Positions 1 to 7,224 of a stretch of 15,410 bases of DNA are shown piece after piece. The notes under the pieces are model-generated. The model did not search any database, was not told the DNA's origin, and worked only from the letters and a program-made list of their open reading frames with translations. The position numbers and the translations under genes were made by a program. This stretch comes from Tepidimonas sp. (GTDB lineage: Bacteria > Pseudomonadota > Gammaproteobacteria > Burkholderiales > Burkholderiaceae_C): contig JANWZF010000085.1 in NCBI GenBank assembly GCA_025054905.1, positions 1 through 15,410 of the forward strand, written 5' to 3'. Position 1 is the first letter of the stretch. Every line of letters starts with the position of its first letter.

Positions 1-798
1 GAGAAGGCCAGCACGCGCACGCGCGTCAGCTTCGAGGCCGGCATGTACCAGATGGGCGGCTCGGTGGTGCACCTGACCACCGGCGACAGCCAGCTTGGCC
101 GCAGCGAGCCGATCGAAGATACCGCGCGCGTCATCAGCCGCATGGTCGATCTGGTGATGATTCGCACCTTCGAGCAAAGCAAGATCGAGCGCTTTGCCGC
201 GCACTCGCGCGTGCCGGTCATCAACGGCCTGACCAACGAATTTCATCCATGCCAGATCCTGGCCGACCTGTTCACCTGGCTGGAGCACCGCGGGCGGCGC
301 GCCGACGGCACGCTCGACGTGCAGGCGCTGCGCGGCATCACGGTGGCCTGGGTGGGTGATGGCAACAACATGGCCAACACCTGGCTGCAGGCGGCGCAGA
401 TCCTGGGGTTTCGGGTGCACCTGAGCACCCCACGCGGGTACGAGGTCGACCCGGCGGTGGCCGGCGTGCCGCCCGGCGACTTCTGGCAGGTGTTTGACGA
501 CCCGATGGCGGCCTGTCGCGGCGCGGACCTGGTGACCACCGACGTGTGGACCAGCATGGGTTTTGAGGCCGAAAACGAAGCGCGCCAGCGCGCTTTTGCG
601 GCCTGGCGCGTGACGCCTGCGATGATGGCGCAGGCCAGGCCCGAAGCGCTGTTCATGCACTGTCTGCCTGCGCACCGCGGCGAGGAGGTCGACGCCGAGG
701 TCATCGACGGCCCACAGTCGGTCGTCTGGGACGAGGCGGAAAACCGCATGCACGTGCAAAAGGCGCTGATGGAGTATTTGCTGCTGGGCCGCCGGTGA
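1..798 (+). CDS. argF: Ornithine carbamoyltransferase, 5'-truncated by the window edge
   Basis: Joins carbamoyl phosphate to ornithine to give citrulline in cytoplasmic arginine synthesis. The reading frame is open from base 1, so the start lies outside the window; 265 residues are visible, and the family is usually a little over 300, so roughly 40-50 N-terminal residues are missing. Visible landmarks are the carbamoyl-phosphate motif STRTR at visible residues 4-8, the HPCQ motif near base 247, the GDGNNMANTW stretch typical of ornithine enzymes (bases about 355-385), and the catalytic-cysteine motif HCLPAHRGEE near base 658. The ornithine-type HPCQ/GDGNN/HCLP combination argues against aspartate carbamoyltransferase. 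The gene ends in TGA and is followed 69 bases later by a small cysteine-rich ORF. The anabolic (argF) rather than catabolic (arcB) role is inferred from the absence of arc genes nearby. Confidence 0.95.
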   Translation, partial: EKASTRTRVSFEAGMYQMGGSVVHLTTGDSQLGRSEPIEDTARVISRMVDLVMIRTFEQSKIERFAAHSRVPVINGLTNEFHPCQILADLFTWLEHRGRRADGTLDVQALRGITVAWVGDGNNMANTWLQAAQILGFRVHLSTPRGYEVDPAVAGVPPGDFWQVFDDPMAACRGADLVTTDVWTSMGFEAENEARQRAFAAWRVTPAMMAQARPEALFMHCLPAHRGEEVDAEVIDGPQSVVWDEAENRMHVQKALMEYLLLGRR

Positions 799-867
799 GC
801 CCGTACCGCGCGCGGTGGCGTGCCGCTGCGCGCAGGCGGCCTGCGTCGTTCGTTTCCTGGCATCCCG

Positions 868-1194
868 ATGAGCGATTGCCTGCACTGTGGCGCGTGCTGC
901 GCCTGGTTCCGGGTCGATTTCTCGATGTACGAAACCGAAGGCTGTGGCGGCCGTGTGCCCGACGGCCTGACGGTGGAGGTGGCCGGGGCCACCGTGCGCA
1001 TGCGCGGCACCGACCACTGGCCGCCGCGCTGCGCGGCGCTGACGGGCACCGTGGGGCAGCGCGTGGCCTGCGCGATCTACGAGTGGCGCCCTTCGCCGTG
1101 CCGCGAATTTGCTGCCGGCAGCGACGCCTGCGCGCGTGCCCGCGCCCGCCACGGCCTGCCGCCGCTGCAGACGCCCTGCACTGACGCCGGCTGA
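868..1194 (+). CDS. YkgJ-family cysteine-cluster protein
   Basis: A 108-residue protein that begins almost directly with the cluster C-x2-C-x2-C-C (residues 4-11) and has further cysteines in CAAL, VACAIYEW and SPCREF, followed by a less conserved cysteine-containing tail. This arrangement is that of the YkgJ / zinc- or iron-chelating cysteine-cluster family (UPF0153), which is thought to bind a metal or an Fe-S cluster; the biological role is unknown. The ATG at 868 was chosen because the cluster starts right after it; an in-frame GTG at 820 would add a 16-residue arginine-rich extension that looks like noncoding sequence. There is no strong ribosome binding site. It lies 69 bases downstream of argF on the same strand and may be cotranscribed, but a functional link with arginine synthesis is not implied. 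Confidence 0.85.
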   Translation: MSDCLHCGACCAWFRVDFSMYETEGCGGRVPDGLTVEVAGATVRMRGTDHWPPRCAALTGTVGQRVACAIYEWRPSPCREFAAGSDACARARARHGLPPLQTPCTDAG

Positions 1195-1198
1195 GGCC

Positions 1199-2683
1199 TC
1201 AGCCCTGCTGCAGCGCGCGGCGTAGGCGTTTGGCCAGTGTGCGCAGCACCTCCACGCGTGCCCAGCGCTTGTCGTCGCTGGCCACGATGTGCCAGGGTGC
1301 CACCTGCGTGGACGTGCGATCCACCATCTGCTCCACGGCGCGCTCGTACAGCGGCCACTTTTCGCGGTTGCGCCAGTCCTCCGGCGTGATCTTGTGCTGC
1401 TTGTAGGGCGTTGTTTCGCGCTCGCGAAAGCGGCGCAGCTGCTCCTCAGGCGTGATGGCCAGCCAAAACTTGACGATGATCGCGCCGGCTTCGGTCAGCT
1501 CCTCCTCGTAGGCGTTGATCTCGCCGTAGGCGCGCATCCAGTCGGCCTCGCTGCACAGACCCTCCACACGCTCCACCAGCACGCGCCCATACCAGGAGCG
1601 ATCGAAGATCACCGCCCGCCCGGGCGGCGGGATGTAGCGCCAGAAGCGCCACAGGTAAGGCTGCGCGCGCTCGTTTTCGTTCGGCGCGGCCACCGGCACC
1701 ACGCGGTAAAAGCGCGCATCCCAGGCCGCCGTCAGCCGCCGGATCGTGCTGCCCTTGCCGGCAGCGTCCATCCCCTCGAACACCACCACCAGCGCCCGGT
1801 GCCGCAACGCAGGGTGGCGGCTGAGTTCGTTGAGCTCGCCCTGCCAGCGCGCGAGCTGACGTTCGTAGCGGTCCGGCTCCAGGCGGCGCGTGTAGTCCAG
1901 CGCCTGCAGCAGCGTGGCCGGCCGCGCCGGAGGCTCCAGCACCGCCGGCGGCACCGGCAGCGCGGGCACCGGGGGGTTGGCCCGGTGCTGCAACACCGCC
2001 AGCAGGTGCTGTCCGGCGGTCAGCTCGCGGTAGGCGTCGTCGCTGCCGTCGATCACGATCCACGGGGCCTCCCCCAGGCTCGTGCTGCGCAGCGCCTCGT
2101 CGGCGGCGGCCACGAAAGCGTCGTAACCCTTCAGATGGGCCCGCTCCCGCGCCCCTACCCGCCAGGCGGTGCGCTCATCGCTGGCCAGCGTCTTCAGGCG
2201 CGCCCGCATCGCCTTCTTGGACAGGTGGAACCAGAACTTGACCAGCACCACGCCTTCGGCCACCAGCATGCGCTCGAAGCGCCGAATGCGCTCCAGCCGC
2301 AGCGCAAAGCGCTGCCGGTCGTCACGCCCGGTGATGCGGCAGTGCAGCGGGTCGGTGTACCACGACCCAAACAGGATCGCGATGCGTCCCTTGGGCGGCA
2401 GCACCTGCCAGAAGCGCCACATCTCGGGCCAGCGTCGCTCCTGCTCGGTCATGGGGTCGAAGGCTTCGGTGCGGATGTAGCGCGGATCCATCCACGCGTT
2501 GAGCGTGTTGACCGTCTCGCTGCGGCCAGCACTTTCGACACCATTGATCAGGATGCACACTGCGCGGTCGGCGCGCTGCAGCAAGTCGTACTGGGCCTGC
2601 AGCAGCGCCGCGCGCAGCGCCGGCACCTGCGCCTTGTAGGTGGCGCGGTCGACCCGATGGCCAATGGCGGCCGACTCGAACAT
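1199..2683 (-). CDS. pap: Polyphosphate:AMP phosphotransferase, two PPK2 domains
   Basis: Uses inorganic polyphosphate to convert AMP to ADP. The 494-residue protein is a tandem of two PPK2 domains. The C-terminal copy has an intact Walker A, GMDAAGKGST, with Lys310, and the FDRSWYGRVLVERV Walker B/lid region. The N-terminal copy has GVESAGRSET, where Arg54 replaces the lysine, and LFGSWYTDPL in place of FDRSWYGR, so it is probably not catalytic. This matches what is known of the fused Pseudomonas aeruginosa PA3455 enzyme, where the C-terminal half is active. The start at 2683 is fixed by a strong AAGGAGG seven bases upstream; the frame stays open further upstream, but that extension is low-complexity and crosses the rpsU promoter. 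The gene ends 4 bases from the stop of the convergent cysteine-cluster gene and is divergent from rpsU. Confidence 0.92.
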   Translation of the reverse strand: MFESAAIGHRVDRATYKAQVPALRAALLQAQYDLLQRADRAVCILINGVESAGRSETVNTLNAWMDPRYIRTEAFDPMTEQERRWPEMWRFWQVLPPKGRIAILFGSWYTDPLHCRITGRDDRQRFALRLERIRRFERMLVAEGVVLVKFWFHLSKKAMRARLKTLASDERTAWRVGARERAHLKGYDAFVAAADEALRSTSLGEAPWIVIDGSDDAYRELTAGQHLLAVLQHRANPPVPALPVPPAVLEPPARPATLLQALDYTRRLEPDRYERQLARWQGELNELSRHPALRHRALVVVFEGMDAAGKGSTIRRLTAAWDARFYRVVPVAAPNENERAQPYLWRFWRYIPPPGRAVIFDRSWYGRVLVERVEGLCSEADWMRAYGEINAYEEELTEAGAIIVKFWLAITPEEQLRRFRERETTPYKQHKITPEDWRNREKWPLYERAVEQMVDRTSTQVAPWHIVASDDKRWARVEVLRTLAKRLRRALQQG

Positions 2684-2690
2684 GGGCTTG

Positions 2691-2697
2691 CCTCCTT
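2691..2697 (-). promoter_or_regulatory. Strong ribosome binding site of pap
   Basis: On the minus strand this reads AAGGAGG, a full match to the anti-Shine-Dalgarno sequence, with seven bases before the ATG at 2683. It decides the pap start against the longer open frame upstream. It is one of the few perfect ribosome binding sites in this window. Confidence 0.85.
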
Positions 2698-2766
2698 CCG
2701 CCTGCGGCGCCGCCCCACGGCGCGCCAGGCCCGGATCATGACACACACGCAGCCGATGCGGCGCGC

Positions 2767-2772
2767 TATAAT
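2767..2772 (+). promoter_or_regulatory. rpsU promoter, perfect -10 element
   Basis: TATAAT on the plus strand, a perfect sigma-70 -10 hexamer in GC-rich surroundings, 78 bases before the rpsU start. The expected transcription start is about 2779-2780. No good -35 sits at 16-18 bp; ATGACA at 2738-2743 is a 5/6 match but the spacer would be 23 bp, too long. A strong promoter here is expected for a ribosomal protein gene. Confidence 0.65.
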
Positions 2773-2778
2773 GATGAT

Positions 2779-2853
2779 CTTTGCTGGCAAAGCCGCAGCA
2801 TGCGTTGGTGCACACACCGCATGCAGGCGTTTTTTGGAAACCATTGGCCAATG
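2779..2853 (+). promoter_or_regulatory. Structured rpsU leader with attenuator-like hairpin
   Basis: From the predicted transcript start to the rpsU ATG the leader has several overlapping inverted repeats. CTTTGC/GCAAAG (2779-2784, 2787-2792) is a near-perfect palindrome at the start point. A larger hairpin is formed by GCC (2792-2794) with GGC (2826-2828), GCATGC (2798-2803) with GCATGC (2819-2824), and GGTG (2807-2810) with CACC (2815-2818), with a bulge at 2804-2806. It is followed by G and then six T residues (2830-2835), like an intrinsic terminator. An alternative pairing, TGCTG (2782-2786) with CAGCA (2796-2800), would exclude the GCATGC stem. CATTGGCCAATG (2842-2853) is a perfect palindrome that includes the start codon. 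Pairings were found by eye; no folding energy was computed. Confidence 0.45.
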
Positions 2854-3063
2854 ACCACCATCCGCGTCAAAGAAAACGAACCGTTCGACGTTGCCCTGCG
2901 CCGCTTCAAGCGCACGATCGAAAAGCTCGGCCTGCTCAATGAGCTGCGCGCGCGCGAGTTCTACGAAAAGCCCACCGCCGAGCGCAAGCGCAAGCGCGCG
3001 GCCGCCATCAAGCGCCACCTGAAGCGGGTGCGCTCGATGCAGCTGCCGCAGCGTCTGTACTGA
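2851..3063 (+). CDS. rpsU: 30S ribosomal protein S21
   Basis: Small-subunit protein bS21, which sits on the 30S platform near the anti-Shine-Dalgarno end of 16S rRNA and helps early steps of initiation. The 70-residue product is full length for the family: it starts MTTIRVKENEPF, has the core ALRRFKR and REFYEKPTAERKRKR, and ends in a lysine/arginine-rich tail. The ATG at 2851 gives the family N-terminus; an in-frame ATG at 2800 would add 17 residues without precedent and lies inside the structured leader. Only a weak GGAAA stands in for a ribosome binding site. The gene has its own promoter and is followed by a terminator-like hairpin before yqeY. The usual neighbours dnaG and rpoD are not in this window. 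Confidence 0.97.
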   Translation: MTTIRVKENEPFDVALRRFKRTIEKLGLLNELRAREFYEKPTAERKRKRAAAIKRHLKRVRSMQLPQRLY

Positions 3064-3137
3064 CGCGGGGCCCGGCCGCGGCAGCGTCGCATCCCGGGTT
3101 CTGACGACGCCCGCTTGCGCCCCGCCGATGTTTTCGC

Positions 3138-3170
3138 AGCCCGCCAGAGGACGCTTTGGCGGGCTGTTGT
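3138..3170 (+). terminator. Hairpin terminator after rpsU
   Basis: A perfect 9-bp stem, AGCCCGCCA (3138-3146) with TGGCGGGCT (3157-3165), and a 10-base loop lie 75 bases after the rpsU stop. The stem is followed by GTTGT, a poor T tract. It could end or reduce the rpsU transcript ahead of yqeY, giving more rpsU than yqeY-murI mRNA. Confidence 0.6.
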
Positions 3171-3197
3171 CCATGGACTGAGCCCCGAGTTGCCGCC

Positions 3198-3659
3198 ATG
3201 ACGCTCCAACAACGCATCCAGGACGACATGAAAGCCGCGCTGCGCGCTAAACAGACCGAACGTCTGGGCGCGATCCGGTTGCTGCTGGCTGCCATCAAGC
3301 AAAAAGAAGTCGACGAACGCGTCACGCTGGACGATGCCGGCGTGATCGCGGTGGTGGACAAGCTCCTGAAGCAACGCCGCGACGCCATCGCCGCCTACGA
3401 GCAGGCTGGCCGCAGCGACCTGGCCGCCAAGGAGCGCGCCGAAGCCGAGGTGCTGCAGGCCTACCTGCCCGCGCGCCTGGACGCGCAGGCTGTGGCCGCA
3501 GCGGTGCAGACGATCGTGGCGCGCGTGGCCGAGGAGTTGGGGCGCCGACCGGGTGCAGCCGACATGGGCAAAGTGATGGCCGCGGCCAAGGCCGAGCTGG
3601 CCGGCCGCGCCGAGATGGCGCAGGTGTCGGCCGCCGTGAAGGCGGCGCTGGCCGGCTGA
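3198..3659 (+). CDS. yqeY: GatB/YqeY domain protein
   Basis: A 153-residue, mainly helical protein of the YqeY family, related to the C-terminal tRNA-binding region of the GatB amidotransferase subunit. Its function in bacteria without a partner enzyme is not established; a tRNA-linked role is inferred from the fold. The family pattern is visible in the N-terminal IQDDMKAALRAKQTERLGAIRLL and in EAEVLQAYLPARLDAQAV, ending in a stretch resembling DMGKVMAAAKAEL. The whole family length is present. The ATG at 3198 gives the usual MTLQQRIQDDMK start; the in-frame upstream start at 3156 would begin inside the terminator hairpin. It is 14 bases before murI and very likely cotranscribed with it. The rpsU-yqeY adjacency is common in proteobacteria. 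Confidence 0.9.
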   Translation: MTLQQRIQDDMKAALRAKQTERLGAIRLLLAAIKQKEVDERVTLDDAGVIAVVDKLLKQRRDAIAAYEQAGRSDLAAKERAEAEVLQAYLPARLDAQAVAAAVQTIVARVAEELGRRPGAADMGKVMAAAKAELAGRAEMAQVSAAVKAALAG

Positions 3660-3673
3660 GACACCGCCGCGCC

Positions 3674-4489
<816 letters not shown>

Positions 4490-4513
4490 GCCCGCGGGCC
4501 ACTGCGGCACCGC

Positions 4514-5926
4514 TCAGCTGCCGGCCACCTTCATGCGCTCGATCAGCACCGAGCCCACGGTCTTGGCGCCGAGGTTGTAGGCATCGGCACCGATGGCCAC
4601 GATGCCCTTGAACATCTCGGCCAGGTTGCCGGCAATCGTGATCTCCTGCACCGGAAAGGCAATCTGGCCGTCTTCCACCCAGAAACCGGCCGCCCCGCGC
4701 GAATAGTCGCCGGTGACCAGGTTGACCCCCTGCCCCATCAGCTCGGTCACGAACAGCCCCCGCCCGAGCTTGCGCAGCATCGCCGGCAGGTCGTCCTGCG
4801 GCTGCGTCAGGCGGCTGGTCATCAGCAGGTTGTGCGAGCCGCCGGCGTGCCCGGTGGTGCGCAGGCCCAGCTTGCGCGCCGAATAGGTGCTCAGAAAGTA
4901 GCCCTTGACGCAGCCGCCAGAGACCACGGGCCGCGCAATCGTGCGCACGCCTTCGTCGTCGAACGGCGCGCTGCCTTTGGCCCCCAGGATGTGCGGATCC
5001 TCGAAGATATCCACATGCGCGGCAAACACCTGCCGCCCCAGGCTGTCGAGCAGGAAGCTGGTGCGGCGGTACAACGCCCCGCCGCTGACGGCCTGCACAA
5101 ACGACCCGAGCAGCCCCGCAGCCAGCGGCGCTTCGAACAGCACCGGGCACTCGGTGGTGGGGATCTTGCGGGGCTTGAGCCGCGCCAGCGCGCGCTCGGC
5201 GGCGTAGCGCCCCACCGCTTCGGGGCTGGCCAGATCGGCCGGATGGCGCTGCGAGCTGAACCAGTGGTCGCGCTGCATGCCATCGCCCTTGCCCGCGATC
5301 GGGGCCACCGACAGGCTGTGACGCGAGCTCGGGTAGCCGCCATAGAAAATGCCCTGGCGGCGTCGCTGCCCACCGCGCATGTGCTCGGCCCAGAAGTGCG
5401 ACTGCTGCGCCGACACCGCTGCGCCCTCGCTGTTGGTGATGCGCGGACTGACCGCAAAGGCCGCCTGCTCGCAACGCAGCGCGATCTGCATCGCCTCCTC
5501 GGCATCGATCGGCCACGGATGGAACAGCTCCAGGTCCGGGTAGTCGTTGGCGACGTCGGTTTCCTCGGGCAGCCCAGCGGCCGGATCCTCGGCGGTGAAG
5601 CGCGCGATGTCGTAGGCCGCCTGCACCGTCTGGCGGATCGCCGCCGCCGAAAAATCCGACGTCGAGGCATGGCCGCGGCGCTGGCCGACATAGACGGTCA
5701 CCGCCAGTGCCTTGTCGCGGTTGCGCTCGACGTTTTCCAGCGCGCCGCAGCGCACCGAAACCGACAGACCGCTGCCCTCGGAGACCTCCACCGCCGCATC
5801 GGCCACGCCCAAGGCATGGGCGTGCCGCAGCGCCAGATCGGCCAATTCCTCGAACTGTGCCTGCGTGAACTGAAACCCTTGCGCCCCCGCCCGGGGGACG
5901 CGCTTGGAGGATGGGGTGCTTTTCAT
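4514..5926 (-). CDS. pmbA: Metalloprotease subunit PmbA/TldE
   Basis: PmbA (TldE) pairs with TldD to form a zinc protease that trims unfolded peptides, matures modified peptides such as microcins, and degrades the CcdA antitoxin in E. coli. In the heterodimer TldD carries the zinc-binding histidines; PmbA does not. The 470-residue protein covers the full family: an N-terminal domain with VRCGALENVERNRDKALAVTVYVGQRRGHASTSD, and a C-terminal domain with AHVDIFEDPH, GYFLSTYSARKLGLRTTGHAGGSHNL and VNLVTGDYSRGAAGFWVEDG. The start at 5926 (MKSTPSSKR) was chosen because the frame upstream of it overlaps yjgA. There is no ribosome binding site, and a -10-like TATCAT lies 11 bases upstream, so the mRNA may be nearly leaderless. 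It faces yjgA across 22 bp. No tldD is in this window. Confidence 0.95.
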   Translation of the reverse strand: MKSTPSSKRVPRAGAQGFQFTQAQFEELADLALRHAHALGVADAAVEVSEGSGLSVSVRCGALENVERNRDKALAVTVYVGQRRGHASTSDFSAAAIRQTVQAAYDIARFTAEDPAAGLPEETDVANDYPDLELFHPWPIDAEEAMQIALRCEQAAFAVSPRITNSEGAAVSAQQSHFWAEHMRGGQRRRQGIFYGGYPSSRHSLSVAPIAGKGDGMQRDHWFSSQRHPADLASPEAVGRYAAERALARLKPRKIPTTECPVLFEAPLAAGLLGSFVQAVSGGALYRRTSFLLDSLGRQVFAAHVDIFEDPHILGAKGSAPFDDEGVRTIARPVVSGGCVKGYFLSTYSARKLGLRTTGHAGGSHNLLMTSRLTQPQDDLPAMLRKLGRGLFVTELMGQGVNLVTGDYSRGAAGFWVEDGQIAFPVQEITIAGNLAEMFKGIVAIGADAYNLGAKTVGSVLIERMKVAGS

Positions 5927-5935
5927 GCTGGCGGC

Positions 5936-5942
5936 TATGATA
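5936..5942. promoter_or_regulatory. Symmetrical -10 element between pmbA and yjgA
   Basis: TATGATA on the plus strand reads TATCATA on the minus strand, so both strands carry a 5/6 match to TATAAT (TATGAT 5936-5941 for yjgA; TATCAT at 5942-5937 for pmbA). Predicted start points are about 5948 and 5930, next to the two start codons (5949 and 5926). No recognisable -35 elements were found. Both mRNAs would have leaders of only a few bases, which agrees with the lack of ribosome binding sites. Confidence 0.45.
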
Positions 5943-5948
5943 CCCACC

Positions 5949-6584
5949 ATGCCACGCAAGCCGCCCAAAGGGTATTTCGTCCGCGGCCAGTTCGTCGCCT
6001 ACGGCAGCGCAGAGGATGCCGAGCTGAAGCGCGCCGCGAAGTGGGACGCCGAGCTGAGCAAGACCGACCTCAAAAAGCGCAGCGCCTACCTGCAGGATTT
6101 GGGCGAGCGCCTGCTGCAGCTCAAGGGCGCGGCGCTGCAACGGCTGGCGCTGGACGAAGGCCTGCTGCAGGCGCTGGCCGAAGCGCGGCGCATCGATGAT
6201 TTCGAAGGCCGCCGCCGCCAACTGCAGTACGTGGGCAAGCTGATGCGGCGGCTGGATGACGGCCAGGTGGCGGCGGTGGAGGCGGCCTTGCAGCAACAGC
6301 ACCAGGGCAGCGCGCAGCAGGTGCAGCAGCTGCACGAAGCCGAAGCCTGGCGCGCCCGCCTGGTGGCTGATGACGCCGCGCTGGAGGCGTGGCGCACCAT
6401 CGAGCCCGAGGCCGACTGGCAGCGCCTGCGCGCCCTGATCCGGCAGGCGCGCAAAGACGCGGCCACGCCAGCGACCGATCCCTGCGGCCAGCCGCCCACG
6501 CGGCACGGCCGCGCCTGGCGTGAGCTGCTGCAGCACGTGCGCGCGGCGCTGCAGGCACGGGCGGCCGCCCCCAGCCCGTTGTGA
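5949..6584 (+). CDS. yjgA: Ribosome-associated protein YjgA/DarP
   Basis: Member of the DUF615 family. E. coli YjgA, also called DarP, binds late pre-50S particles and helps large-subunit maturation. The 211-residue product starts MPRKPPKGYFVRGQFV, longer at the N-terminus than E. coli YjgA (about 183 residues), and has the conserved core WDAELSKTDLKKRSAYLQDLGERLL, with IDDFEGRRRQLQYVGKLMRRLD following. The protein is highly charged and helical, and its C-terminus (after about residue 195) is alanine-rich. The ATG at 5949 was preferred to an upstream in-frame ATG at 5904 because the latter lies inside pmbA. No ribosome binding site is present. It is the first gene of a probable operon with mog, 30 bases downstream. 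Confidence 0.93.
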   Translation: MPRKPPKGYFVRGQFVAYGSAEDAELKRAAKWDAELSKTDLKKRSAYLQDLGERLLQLKGAALQRLALDEGLLQALAEARRIDDFEGRRRQLQYVGKLMRRLDDGQVAAVEAALQQQHQGSAQQVQQLHEAEAWRARLVADDAALEAWRTIEPEADWQRLRALIRQARKDAATPATDPCGQPPTRHGRAWRELLQHVRAALQARAAAPSPL

Positions 6585-6614
6585 TCCGTCCCCCTTCGCC
6601 CTGCCCTGAGACCC

Positions 6615-7214
<600 letters not shown>

Positions 7215-7224
7215 GTACCCTGCC

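Noticed and set aside
805..816. Palindrome ACCGCGCGCGGT between argF and the next gene
   Set aside because: Simple CG alternation in GC-rich DNA, no T tract after it; not enough to call a terminator or operator.
795..1184. Plus-strand ORF starting within the argF stop codon (GTGA overlap)
   Set aside because: The GTGA overlap is tempting, but the product is Arg-rich low-complexity sequence and overlaps the cysteine-cluster gene in another frame.
1289..2854. 521-codon plus-strand open frame opposite pap
   Set aside because: Antisense shadow of the well-supported pap gene; Arg/His/Gln-rich and without any recognisable motif.
4490..4499. Palindrome GCCCGCGGGC between the murI and pmbA stops
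   Set aside because: Too short to form a stable hairpin with a loop and no T tract on either strand, so not called as a terminator.
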